A stretch of 35,225 bases of DNA from Acutalibacter sp. 1XD8-33 (GTDB lineage Bacteria > Bacillota > Clostridia > Oscillospirales > Acutalibacteraceae), in the NCBI RefSeq assembly GCF_003612555.1, contig NZ_RAZF01000030.1:1-35225 (forward strand), in the 5' to 3' direction. A program made the translations under genes and the position numbers. Below the pieces are notes generated by a model. It was not told where the DNA came from. It ran no database searches and saw only the letters and a program-made list of their open reading frames with translations. Shown in pieces: positions 14,124-21,898 of this stretch. The first letter of the stretch is position 1. Every line of letters begins with the position of its first letter.

Positions 14124-16265
14124 TCAGCAGGGAGAAACTACCACGAACCTTCCTTCCAGAGGGGCTTGCCCCAGCAGGACCGTACTGCGGACGTCAGGCT
14201 GGCTTCCACCTATAAACAGGGTAAAATCACCTGGCTCCACAACCCTATGGCCGTCCTCCTGGACCACTGCCATAGCTTCGGGGCGAATTTCCAGGGAGAT
14301 CCGGCGGCATTCCCCAGCTTTCAGACGCAGGCGGGTGAAGGCGCACAGGCTCCACCTGGGCCGGGACACGGAGGCCTCCTCGTCCCGGATGTAGCACTCC
14401 ACCACCTCGTCCCCGTCCAGAGCGCCAGCGTTGCTGACCGTAACCTCCAGGGTGAGGGCCTCTCCGGTACAGAGGCTGGTCTTGCTCAGGACCAGATCGC
14501 TATATTCGAAGCGGGTATAGCTCAGGCCAAAACCAAAGGGGTAGAGAGCCTGGCGCTCCATATAGCGGTAGGTGCGGTTTTTCATAGAGTAGCTGGTGAA
14601 ATCAGGAAGCTCTTCGGTAGAGCGGTAAAAGGTGACAGGGAGACGGCCCGCCGGATTGTATAGGCCGAAAAGTGTCTCCCCGATAGCCAGGCCACCCTGC
14701 GCCCCAGGATACCAGGCGTCCAGAATGGCGTTGACATGTTCATCGGCCCAGCAGAGCTCTACAGCGCTGCCCGCGCAGAGCACCGCGACAGTGGGCGTCC
14801 CCGTGGCACAGACCGCTTCCAGGAGGGCCTGCTGCCGTCCGGGCAGAGAGATGCTGTCCCGGTCGCCGGAACCATAAGAGTTATTGGCGTCTCCCTCCTC
14901 ACCCTCCAGGGTTTCGTCTAGTCCCAGGACCACAATTGCCACATCGCTATGCTTGGCGGCAATAACAGCCTCGGAAAGCCGGTCGTCCGGATAGGCCAGA
15001 CCCTCCACCCGGTCTTTCCATTTGTGGCAGCCCTGAGAGTAGTGGATACGGACGTCCTCCCCGGCCACCCGGCGGATTCCCTCCAGAGGAGTGATGTACT
15101 CCGAGGCGGTGCCGTGGTAGTTCCCTGGAAGCATGGCCCTGTCGTCGGCGTTGGGACCGATCACCGCGATGCTGCGGAGCTTGGACCGGTCCAGTGGGAG
15201 AATGCCGTCGTTTTTCAGAAGCGTCATCCCCTTGCGGGCAGTTTCCCGGTTGATCTCCCGGTGTTCGGCGCAGTCATTTTTCTCATAGGGGATGGCGTCA
15301 TAAGGGTTGTTCTTGCAGAAAAGGCCCAGCTTTATGCGGGTGGACATCAGCCGGATGACGGCCCGGTCCACCAGCTTTTCGGGGATCAGCCCCTTCTCCA
15401 CCGCTGCCAGAACGTAGGCGTACACAGAGCCGCAGTTCATGTCGCAGCCCTTTTCCAGGGCCAGCTTGGCGGATTCCTCCATGTTCTGGGTGACGCCGTG
15501 GTGGTTGTGGAAATCCGCCAGCGCCCCGCAGTCGGAGACGTAGTGGCCGGTAAAGCCCCACTCGCCCCGGAGGATCTCCTCCATCAGCACGGAGTGGGCA
15601 CAGCAGGGCTCGCCGTTGGTGCGGTTGTACGCGCCCATGACGGCCTCCACGTGCCCCTCCTTCACGCAGGCCTCGAAGGCGGGGAGATAGGTTTCCCACA
15701 GGTCCTTGGGGGAAACCTCCGCATCGAAACCGTGGCGGAGGCTTTCGGGCCCGCTATGCACAGCGAAATGCTTGGCGCAGGCGGCGGATTTCAGAGACTG
15801 GGGATTCTCCCCCTGTATGCCTTTGACGAAGGCCACGCCCATGCGCCCGGTGAGATAGGGATCCTCGCCGTAGGTCTCGTGGCCCCGACCCCAGCGGGGA
15901 TCTCGGAAGATGTTCACATTGGGGCTCCAGAAGGTGAGGCCCTTGTAGATGTCCCGGTCCTCCTCGCCGCTGTAGGCGTTGTACTTGGCCCGGCCCTCGG
16001 TGGAGATCACGTCCCCCACCTTTTGAAGTTGCTCCTGGTCAAAGGTAGCGGCCAGGCCGATGGCCTGGGGGAACACGGTGGCGGTGCCGGCCCGGGCCAC
16101 GCCGTGGAGGGCCTCGTTCCACCAGTTATAGGCAGGGACGCCCAGGCGGGGGACCGCCGCGCTTTGATAGGTGAGCTGGCTGGCCTTTTCGTCCAGGGTC
16201 ATCTTTGCGACCAGATCTTTGGCCCGTTCCTCAATGGGAAGGCTTTCGTCCAAATATTTTTCCAT
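14124..16265 (-). CDS. Glycoside hydrolase family 3 (beta-glucosidase/beta-xylosidase type)
   Basis: 713 residues, no signal peptide, so cytoplasmic. The (beta/alpha)8 domain has YNWWNEALHGVARAG, the substrate-binding FRDPRWGRGHETYGEDP (~120-136) and AACAKHFAVHSGPE. The nucleophile Asp (~245) is in HYVSDCGAL. A second alpha/beta sandwich domain follows (MTLLKNDGILPLD, AVIGPNADD), and then a C-terminal fibronectin-III-like domain (VSNAGALDGDEVVECYI). The YNWWNEALHG and SDCGA signatures are those of the beta-xylosidase-like branch of GH3, but glucosidase activity cannot be excluded. ATG 16,265 has GGAG 8 bases upstream. It is the last of three same-strand glycosidase genes, reached across an 805-bp hairpin-rich spacer. 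Confidence 0.93.
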   Translation of the reverse strand: MEKYLDESLPIEERAKDLVAKMTLDEKASQLTYQSAAVPRLGVPAYNWWNEALHGVARAGTATVFPQAIGLAATFDQEQLQKVGDVISTEGRAKYNAYSGEEDRDIYKGLTFWSPNVNIFRDPRWGRGHETYGEDPYLTGRMGVAFVKGIQGENPQSLKSAACAKHFAVHSGPESLRHGFDAEVSPKDLWETYLPAFEACVKEGHVEAVMGAYNRTNGEPCCAHSVLMEEILRGEWGFTGHYVSDCGALADFHNHHGVTQNMEESAKLALEKGCDMNCGSVYAYVLAAVEKGLIPEKLVDRAVIRLMSTRIKLGLFCKNNPYDAIPYEKNDCAEHREINRETARKGMTLLKNDGILPLDRSKLRSIAVIGPNADDRAMLPGNYHGTASEYITPLEGIRRVAGEDVRIHYSQGCHKWKDRVEGLAYPDDRLSEAVIAAKHSDVAIVVLGLDETLEGEEGDANNSYGSGDRDSISLPGRQQALLEAVCATGTPTVAVLCAGSAVELCWADEHVNAILDAWYPGAQGGLAIGETLFGLYNPAGRLPVTFYRSTEELPDFTSYSMKNRTYRYMERQALYPFGFGLSYTRFEYSDLVLSKTSLCTGEALTLEVTVSNAGALDGDEVVECYIRDEEASVSRPRWSLCAFTRLRLKAGECRRISLEIRPEAMAVVQEDGHRVVEPGDFTLFIGGSQPDVRSTVLLGQAPLEGRFVVVSPC

Positions 16266-16418
16266 GGGAGACTCCTTTTGTTAGATGATAAATTTGATGT
16301 GATATGGGGGCGGCAAAATTCCAGCTGACTGAGAGGGGAGAGCCAGACACATTGGCCGGTCCAGCGGGCTTTACGCTGGCTGGGAGTTTGAGGGCGCGCA
16401 GCCCTCAAGGTCTTTTCC

Positions 16419-16516
16419 CTTGACCTTACCTCCTGAGAAGCGCATTTTTGAAGTGTGAATAATAGCTAACACTCGCTCTGCTCGGTTAACTATCCGAGTT
16501 TTGCAAAGCAAAACTC
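16419..16516 (+). repeat. Repeat module A, copy 1 (98 bp)
   Basis: Begins CTTGACCTTA, includes GAGAAGCGCATTTTTGAAG and CACTCGCTCTGCTCGG, and ends with the hairpin GAGTTTTGC-AAA-GCAAAACTC. It matches 24,916-25,013 at 96 of 98 positions by eye, and a more diverged inverted copy at 19,165-19,262. Confidence 0.85.
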
Positions 16517-16621
16517 TTGCAAGAGGAAACTTTTTGCAAGAGAAAAAGTTTCCTGGAAGCCGGAAGCAGCCAGCGCTATGTAGCTTCCGTTCGCTTTGCA
16601 AATGCAAAGCGAAACAGGGGT

Positions 16622-16748
16622 TCTCGCCTGGTCTCGTCTGCCGACTCGGTCGGGTCAGAAAGGTCTCCACTGGAGACCTTCCCCGGCTCGGTCGGTTCGC
16701 AGCGTTGTCTGCAATACTTGGCTTTGCCAAGTATCCGGCAGAACGCTC
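16622..16748 (+). repeat. Repeat module B, copy 1, with 42-bp internal insertion
   Basis: Matches 19,285-19,369 on both sides of an extra ~42 bp (16,654-16,695). The extra segment contains the palindrome AAGGTCTCCA-C-TGGAGACCTT and a second CTCGGTCGG, so CTCGGTCGG now flanks it as a direct repeat. The right part (16,696-16,748) includes ATACTTGGC-TTT-GCCAAGTAT. Confidence 0.8.
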
Positions 16749-16963
16749 CCCCCCCCCGACGAGGGGCGCTGGTCCCCTGTGGGGACCGTTCAGCGCCGAC
16801 CGAAGCGGAAGCGTAGCCCCCCTACGCAAAACGTCCCACCGGGACGTTTATGCTACCCTCCTGCGTTGTTTTCTCAGGTTGTCAAGGTCAAGACTGTGGG
16901 GCTCCGCGCTCCACACCCCCGCCAGCTTAAGACCAGCTGGACCGGTCAATGTTGTCCATCGTA

Positions 16964-16992
16964 AACCTTCACGACGAATGAAATGAGGAGTG
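16964..16992 (+). repeat. Repeat module C, copy 1
   Basis: A ~29-bp word containing TTCACGACGAATGAAATGAG and ending AGGAGTG. It recurs at 19,471-19,499 in the same orientation and at 24,749-24,776 inverted. Confidence 0.8.
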
Positions 16993-17070
16993 ATATTCGC
17001 GGTCCAGGGGCGTTAGGCCCCTGGCAGGGGTTTGGGGACAGCGTCCCCAAGGTCTTACGTCCCCACGGCC

Positions 17071-19092
17071 TTACGCGCCGTGTGCCCGGCGGACCAGGAG
17101 CGCGTCGAAAGGCTCGAGCTCTCCGCCCACGGCCGTTCCGGTGAGCAGGTCCGTCTCCCCCGCGAAGCATTTGGGCGCGGGCTGGGGGGTCCCGGTGAGG
17201 TTGAGAATGAACCAGTACTCCCGGCCGTCCACGGTCCGGCAGGCAATTTCCAGAGGCGTCTTTTCTTTCATGAGAGGGAGAACTCCGGCGGTTTCCGCCA
17301 GCTGGTCCAGGATCTTCCCCAGTCCCCCTTGATCCGGTTGGGAGCCTACATAGTAAACCGTCCCCTTGCCGAAGCTGTTTTTCGTCACAGCGGGGGTGCC
17401 CGCGTAAAAGTCCTCCCCATAACAGGCCAGGGCTTCCGCTCCTTCTAAATGGAGGATGTCGCAGAGCAGGCCGCACCGGAATTCCGTCCCATCGGCAAAT
17501 TTCAGGATGTTGGACTGCTCCGGGGCCAAGGCGTCGATCTCCTCCGCCCACACGCCGCAGAGCTTCCGCAGGGGGCCGGGGTAGCCCCCAAGATGTACGT
17601 TGTCGCTCTGGTCCACAATGCCGCTCATAAACCCGGTAATCAAAGTCCCGCCGTTCTTTACATAGGTTTCCAGGGCCTCGGCCATGCCCTCTTTCACCAT
17701 GTACAGCACCGGGGCCACGATGGCCTTATATTTACTGAAGTCTCCGTCCACAGGGACCATGTCCACAGGAATATGCTGTTCGTAGAAGTACCGGTAGTAT
17801 TGATGGAGCTGCTCCTCATACCGGAGATCAATGCTGGGGCCGCTGGTGTATTCCAGGGCCCAATAGTTGTCCCAGTCAAAGAGGATGCCCACCTCCGCCG
17901 GATTTGCCGCTCCCAGAAGTTCCCCGCCCAGAGAGCGCAGCTCCGCGCCCAGCTGGGCGCACTCTTTAAATACCCGGGTTTCCTCGCTGCCGGAGTGGGA
18001 GATCACCGCTCCGTGGAACTTTTCGCAGCCTCCCCTGGACCGGCGCAGCTGGAAGAATTGGATGGTGTCCGCCCCATGGGCGATGGTTTGGTAGCTCTGG
18101 GCCCGCATCTGGCCCGGGCGCTTTAAAGAGTTATAGGCCTGCCAGTTTTGCTGGCTGGGGGTCTGCTCCATAAGCATAAAGGGTTGGTTCTTGAGGCCCC
18201 GCATCAGGTCATGGCGCATGGCGGTCAGGCTCCAGGGGGTATTGTAGGCGGGGTAATTGTCCCAGGAGACGATGTCCATCTCCTGGGCCCATTTGAAATA
18301 GTCCAGGCCCTTATAGGTGCCCATCAAGTTGGTGGTGATCACCGCGTCCGGGTCCACAGAGCGGATAGCGTCCCGCTCCAGCTTGTAGTTTTCCAGCAGG
18401 CTGTCGGATATAAACCGGTCATAGTCCAGGGAGATGCCCGCGAAGGCGGTTTTTCGGTTCCACTCGGAGCCCATGCCGTCGGAAAGGTTGTTTGGGGCCA
18501 CGATCTCGTCCCAGTCGTAGAAGGTGTGGCCCCAGAACTCCGTGTTCCAGGCCTGGTTCACCGCGTCCAGAGTGCCGTACTTTTTCCGCAGCCACACCCG
18601 GAAGGCCTTTTCACAGGTTTCGCAGTAGCAGCCAGCGTTGTATTCGTTGCTGACATGCCAGCAGACGATATGAGGGTTGGAAGCGTAGCGCTTGGCCAGC
18701 TCCAGAACCAGATTCCGGGCGAATTTCTGATAGACCAGGCTGTTGGGGCAGTGGTTGTGCCGCTGGCCGAACTTGTGGCGGCGGCCGTCAAAATCCACTC
18801 GGGTAACCTCTGGGTAGCGCTTTACCATCCAGGCGGGCATAGCCCCGGTGGAGGTGGCCAAGACGATGTCATAGTTTTCCCGGCTGAGCATGTCCACGAT
18901 ATCATCAAGCTCTGAGAAGTCGTAGGACTCCTCGCTGGGCTGGATTTTTGCCCAGGAGAACACGTTGATGGTGGCCGAGTTGATCCCAGCCTTATGAAAG
19001 AGGCGCATGTCCTGGTCCCAGACCTCTCTGGGCCACTGGTTGGGATTGTAGTCGCCGCCGTAGAGGATACGACTGAAGGGAGTTTTTGCCAT
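17071..19092 (-). CDS. GH42 beta-galactosidase
   Basis: 673 residues, cytoplasmic (no signal). Domain A is a TIM barrel starting YGGDYNPNQWP, the family's N-terminal signature. The acid/base Glu (~150) is in CWHVSNEY and the nucleophile Glu (~309) in FMLMEQTPS. The structural zinc site of GH42 is visible as Cys ~115 (NHCPN) and the cluster AGCYCETC (~154-160). Domain B is the trimerisation/glutamine-amidotransferase-like fold (VDMVPVDGDFSKYKAIVAP, GGTLITGFMSGIVD). Domain C is a short beta-sandwich ending in FDALLVRR. It hydrolyses terminal beta-galactosides, often plant galactan or arabinogalactan fragments. ATG 19,092 follows AAAGG. It lies between the GH172 and GH3 genes. Confidence 0.95.
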   Translation of the reverse strand: MAKTPFSRILYGGDYNPNQWPREVWDQDMRLFHKAGINSATINVFSWAKIQPSEESYDFSELDDIVDMLSRENYDIVLATSTGAMPAWMVKRYPEVTRVDFDGRRHKFGQRHNHCPNSLVYQKFARNLVLELAKRYASNPHIVCWHVSNEYNAGCYCETCEKAFRVWLRKKYGTLDAVNQAWNTEFWGHTFYDWDEIVAPNNLSDGMGSEWNRKTAFAGISLDYDRFISDSLLENYKLERDAIRSVDPDAVITTNLMGTYKGLDYFKWAQEMDIVSWDNYPAYNTPWSLTAMRHDLMRGLKNQPFMLMEQTPSQQNWQAYNSLKRPGQMRAQSYQTIAHGADTIQFFQLRRSRGGCEKFHGAVISHSGSEETRVFKECAQLGAELRSLGGELLGAANPAEVGILFDWDNYWALEYTSGPSIDLRYEEQLHQYYRYFYEQHIPVDMVPVDGDFSKYKAIVAPVLYMVKEGMAEALETYVKNGGTLITGFMSGIVDQSDNVHLGGYPGPLRKLCGVWAEEIDALAPEQSNILKFADGTEFRCGLLCDILHLEGAEALACYGEDFYAGTPAVTKNSFGKGTVYYVGSQPDQGGLGKILDQLAETAGVLPLMKEKTPLEIACRTVDGREYWFILNLTGTPQPAPKCFAGETDLLTGTAVGGELEPFDALLVRRAHGA

Positions 19093-19164
19093 GGTGTTGT
19101 CCTTTCTGGTGAGGAATTTTGGGTTTTGTGGGGGGAACGGCGCGCGGGACAGTTGGTCGCCGAT

Positions 19165-19262
19165 GTTTTGCGAAGCAAAACTCGGATCGTTAACCCAGCG
19201 GAGCGAGTGTTAACTATGATTTACCACTTCAAAAAATGCGCTTCTCAGGTGTTAAGGTCAAG
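19165..19262 (-). repeat. Repeat module A, copy 2 (inverted, diverged)
   Basis: On the minus strand it begins CTTGACCTTAACACCTGAG, continues AAGCGCATTTTTTGAAGTG and ends with the hairpin GTTTTGC-TTC-GCAAAAC. The block is the reverse of 16,419-16,516 with scattered differences, while the stem positions are conserved. Confidence 0.8.
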
Positions 19263-19284
19263 GGAAAGACCTTGGGTAATCCGG

Positions 19285-19369
19285 TCTCGCCTGGTCCCGT
19301 CTGCCGGCTCGGTCGGTTCGCGGCGTTGTCTGCAATACTGGGCTTTGCCAAGTATCCGGCAGAACGCTC
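19285..19369 (+). repeat. Repeat module B, copy 2 (without the insertion)
   Basis: Runs from TCTCGCCTGGTCCCGTCTG through CGGTTCGCGGCGTTGTCTG to GGCAGAACGCTC. It is co-linear with module B at 16,622-16,748 but lacks the 42-bp palindrome segment, so it represents the simpler form. Confidence 0.8.
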
Positions 19370-19470
19370 ACCCCCAAGCCCCTGTGAGCTTTTGAAGAAA
19401 GCTAAGACTTCGCAGAGCGAAGTCTGCAAAACTTTTATGGCTGTTAGGTGAGCTTCGGAAAACATTATAA

Positions 19471-19499
19471 AACGTTCACGACGAATGAAGTGAGGAGTG
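19471..19499 (+). repeat. Repeat module C, copy 2
   Basis: Contains GTTCACGACGAATGAAGTG and then AGGAGTG, the same word as at 16,964 with two or three differences. An inverted copy lies at 24,749-24,776. Confidence 0.8.
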
Positions 19500-19558
19500 G
19501 GTAAAAGTTTCGTCCACCTTTTCAAAGGTGGCGAGGTGTGGAGCAGAGCTCCACGACC

Positions 19559-20659
19559 TTACCGCGGCCAGCGGTCTTTGGCGGGGGCCAGGGCGGGGAA
19601 GGCCTGGTGAGGCTCTGCCTGATACCAATAGGCCACGCTGGAGACGTCGTCCTGGCGCTCGAAGAGCCCGCCGTAGCATACGCCGATCTGCTGCACCGTC
19701 ACCCGTAGATCCTCCTCAAAGAAGATGGGGTCCGGGATGTGGAACCGGTAGAAGCCCCGCATGGGGGGTACGTCGTCGTTGTGGTAGGGGTTCCAGGTAA
19801 CCTCGTCCCGGTTGGAGTAATAGGGGTAGCCCAAGTAGGGGGTGCAGTAGGTCTGCTCCACGGTGCGGCCGTTTTCCTGCTTGGCAAAGCTCCAGGAGCC
19901 TCCGAAATAGTCCTCTGTGCCTGTGCCGCAGATGGTGGGGTAGTCCCGGTCCCCGTCAATGTAGAATTTGAACTCGCCCTCGCCCCACCAATAGCGTTCC
20001 AGGGTTTGCAGGGCCAGGTAGGTGCCCACATAGACGCCCCTGCCTTTGACGCCCTCCAGGACGGTGTAGTCCTTCCCCAGCTGGGTGAACCTTTCCCGGT
20101 TCCAGCGAGCGTGGAAATAGGCGGCGTCCGCCGGGAGTGCGTCGTAAAGATTGTAGTCTACCTGGTAGAAAAAGGCGGGGATTGGGTTCTTATGCTGGTT
20201 TTCCACCTCGATCACCGCCCGCTTTCCAAAGGGCATGGGGAAGTAGCAGTTCAGGCCACGGGAGGGAACCGCGGAGATGGGGGCGCTGTTTACAAGGCAT
20301 TCCCGGCCAAAGCCGCAGCAGAAGAAATCTCCCAGAGGAGCTTCTACAGAGGGAATGTCCTCCCCGTCCCAGTACATACGCAGCACCAGGTCCCGCAGAA
20401 CGAAGCAGTCTGCGTCCGAGGTCTTGTTGTCCACGGTGATCCAGATATGCTGAATGATCCCGCAGCCCTCAATATCCGCCAGCACCGTACGGGAGCCGGG
20501 TTGGAGGTCATTGAGGCAGGGCTTGCCCTTGCGCCCTGTACCCAAGTGGCTGGCCGCCATACCGCCCCGGCCCTTTTCGCCCCGGGGGTTTTCGGCGTTG
20601 ATGCTGCGGCTTTGGCCGTGGGGGGCGAAAGGAATTTGGTTAAGGTCAAATGAAAACAT
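19559..20659 (-). CDS. DUF2961 / GH172-family glycoside hydrolase
   Basis: A 366-residue DUF2961 protein, the family now classed as GH172 (characterised members act on difructose anhydrides, alpha-fructofuranosides and alpha-arabinofuranosides). Typical blocks are SRSINAENPRGEKG near the N-terminus, GCGIIQHIWITVD, VEAPLGDFFCCGFG, NCYFPMPFGKRAVIE, the second jelly-roll motif GRGVYVGTYLALQ, ICGTGTEDYFGGSW (with the conserved Glu/Asp pair) and GFYRFHIPDPIFF. No signal peptide. ATG 20,659 is chosen because GGAGG lies 7 bases upstream; a longer in-frame extension has no ribosome site and crosses the promoter. It is the first gene of a GH172-GH42-GH3 series pointing to galactose- and arabinose/fructose-containing glycans. 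Confidence 0.9.
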   Translation of the reverse strand: MFSFDLNQIPFAPHGQSRSINAENPRGEKGRGGMAASHLGTGRKGKPCLNDLQPGSRTVLADIEGCGIIQHIWITVDNKTSDADCFVLRDLVLRMYWDGEDIPSVEAPLGDFFCCGFGRECLVNSAPISAVPSRGLNCYFPMPFGKRAVIEVENQHKNPIPAFFYQVDYNLYDALPADAAYFHARWNRERFTQLGKDYTVLEGVKGRGVYVGTYLALQTLERYWWGEGEFKFYIDGDRDYPTICGTGTEDYFGGSWSFAKQENGRTVEQTYCTPYLGYPYYSNRDEVTWNPYHNDDVPPMRGFYRFHIPDPIFFEEDLRVTVQQIGVCYGGLFERQDDVSSVAYWYQAEPHQAFPALAPAKDRWPR

Positions 20660-20696
20660 AATAATCCTCCTGAAAATTGTTGGGGTTTCCGACTTT

Positions 20697-20725
20697 AGTA
20701 TAGCGGAACGGCACTGGGAAAGCAA
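20697..20725 (-). promoter_or_regulatory. Sigma-A promoter for the GH172 gene
   Basis: On the minus strand TTGCTT (20,720-20,725) and TATACT (20,697-20,702) are 17 bp apart. The start would fall ~30 bases before the ATG, placing the longer upstream reading of the gene outside the message. Confidence 0.8.
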
Positions 20726-20863
20726 GAGAAATTCTCCCCAATTTTGGAGCTTGGGAAAAATTTTTGTAAAACTCCAGCCGGAGGGAAGCAAAGAGGAATA
20801 TTCTTTCGGCGGCGGGACAGACTGCTTGATATTGAGAAAAATAAAAAGCGGAGAGGGTGACAT

Positions 20864-21886
20864 ATGAAACGGATTGGCAGACAGACCTTGGAGTTTGGAG
20901 GGCCGTCCGGCATACCGGATGGGCTTCCCAGTATTTTGGGCCGGGGAGCCATAGGCGGGAAAAAGGAAGCGGCGGGGCCTCTGGGCGGGGATTTCCACCA
21001 GACCTTTGACGATGGCCGGCTGAACACACAAAGCTGGGAGAAGGCGGAGGCACAGCTACAAAAAGAGGCGGTGTCGGTAGCCCTGGCCAGCGCGGGATGC
21101 CAGCCCCAGGAGATTCAGATGATTTTCGCCGGGGATCTGCTGAACCAGTGCATTTCCTCTACTTTTGGTCTGCTGGACTATCAAATTCCCTTTTTGGGCC
21201 AGTACGGAGCCTGCTCTACTATGGCCCAGACCCTGCTGATGGCGGCGGTAATGGTGGACTGCGGCGCGGCGGAAAAGACGGCGGCGGTTACCAGTTCTCA
21301 TTTCTGCTCGGCGGAGCGGCAGTTCCGCACGCCTTTGGAATACGGAGCCCAGCGGACTCCCACCGCCCAGTGGACAGCCACGGCGGCAGGGTGCGTGATT
21401 GTGGGCAAAGGGGGCAGAGTAAAAGTGCTCCACGGCCTGGCAGGCAGGGCGGTGGACCTGGGCGTGAAAGATCCGGCCAATATGGGAGCGGCCATGGCGC
21501 CGGCAGCGGCGGACAGTATCTATCAGTATCTGACAGATACAGGAACCCAGCCCAAGGACTACGACGGGATTTTTACCGGCGATCTGGGAATGGTAGGCAG
21601 CCAGCTGCTGTTGGAGACATTGAAGGACAACGGCATTGATCTTGCCCCGATGCATAATGACTGCGGCCTGATGCTGTTTGACCGGCAGAGCCAGGATGTG
21701 CATGCCGGGGGGTCAGGGTGCGGATGCTCAGCCAGTGTGCTGTGTGGGCATCTGCTGAACCGGATGGAGCGGGGCGAGCTGAAGAATATCCTGTTCTGTG
21801 CCACAGGGGCTCTGATGTCTACAACCTCCCAGCAGCAGGGAGAGGCAATTCCGGGGGTGTGTCATATTGTACACCTGCGCGTATAG
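20864..21886 (+). CDS. spoVAD: Stage V sporulation protein AD
   Basis: A 340-residue protein of the thiolase-like (condensing-enzyme) fold. SpoVAD-specific blocks are FDDGRLNTQSWEKAE, IFAGDLLNQCISSTFGL, YGACSTMAQTLLMAA, AVTSSHFCSAERQFRTPLEYG, NMGAAMAPAAADSIYQYL and GGSGCGCSASVLCGHLL. In Bacillus and Clostridium it binds dipicolinic acid and works with SpoVAC and SpoVAE to move it into the spore. ATG 20,864 follows GGAGAGGG. The gene stands alone here: spoVAC and spoVAE are not next to it, unlike the usual spoVA operon. It is strong evidence that the host, or its recent ancestor, forms spores. A sigma-G-like promoter was not clearly identified. Confidence 0.95.
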   Translation: MKRIGRQTLEFGGPSGIPDGLPSILGRGAIGGKKEAAGPLGGDFHQTFDDGRLNTQSWEKAEAQLQKEAVSVALASAGCQPQEIQMIFAGDLLNQCISSTFGLLDYQIPFLGQYGACSTMAQTLLMAAVMVDCGAAEKTAAVTSSHFCSAERQFRTPLEYGAQRTPTAQWTATAAGCVIVGKGGRVKVLHGLAGRAVDLGVKDPANMGAAMAPAAADSIYQYLTDTGTQPKDYDGIFTGDLGMVGSQLLLETLKDNGIDLAPMHNDCGLMLFDRQSQDVHAGGSGCGCSASVLCGHLLNRMERGELKNILFCATGALMSTTSQQQGEAIPGVCHIVHLRV

Positions 21887-21898
21887 GGAAAAGGCATT

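Larger units (their letters stand above)
16386..17050. repeat. Hairpin-mosaic intergenic region 1 (GH42-GH3 spacer)
   Basis: About 660 bp without a gene, made almost wholly of short inverted repeats. Examples: TTGAGGGC/GCCCTCAA (16,388), GAGTTTTGC-AAA-GCAAAACTC (16,496-16,516), an 11-bp stem at 16,525-16,553 and TTCGCTTTGC/GCAAAGCGAA (~16,591). AAGGTCTCCA/TGGAGACCTT lies at 16,660-16,680, ATACTTGGC-TTT-GCCAAGTAT at 16,714-16,734 and GGTCCCC-TGT-GGGGACC at 16,771-16,787. GCGTAG/CTACGC lies at 16,811, AAACGTCCC-ACC-GGGACGTTT at 16,829-16,849, CCAGGGGC/GCCCCTGG at 17,004-17,024 and TTGGGGAC-AGC-GTCCCCAA at 17,032-17,050. Open frames across it are artefacts of repeat sequence. Modules A, B and C of the shared repeat family all occur here. 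Confidence 0.85.
19093..19558. repeat. Hairpin-mosaic intergenic region 2 (GH172-GH42 spacer)
   Basis: No gene. Hairpins: GTTTTGC-GAA-GCAAAAC (19,165-19,181), AGACTTCGC-AGA-GCGAAGTCT (19,405-19,425), CACCTTT/AAAGGTG (19,515-19,530) and GTGGAGC-AGA-GCTCCAC (19,538-19,554). It holds modules A (inverted), B and C. The last hairpin recurs exactly at 24,896-24,912. A transcript from GH172 to GH42 would have to cross all of them. Confidence 0.85.

Noticed and set aside
14949-16328. Long plus-strand open frame opposite the GH3 gene
   Set aside because: A high-GC antisense shadow with no domain and no start signal. The same applies to the long frames opposite GH42, GH172, the radical SAM gene and vorB.
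16501-16986. Overlapping open frames in the GH42-GH3 spacer
   Set aside because: They run through the hairpin mosaic in three frames with no ribosome site or protein-like pattern. They exist because the repeats are GC-rich and poor in stops.
16386-17050. CRISPR array
   Set aside because: Repeats here are palindromes of differing sequence with irregular spacing. There is no constant direct repeat with uniform spacers and no cas gene in the window.
20660-21031. N-terminal extension of the GH172 protein
   Set aside because: The open frame continues 124 codons upstream but overlaps the promoter at 20,697-20,725 and the divergent spoVAD start. GGAGG marks ATG 20,659.
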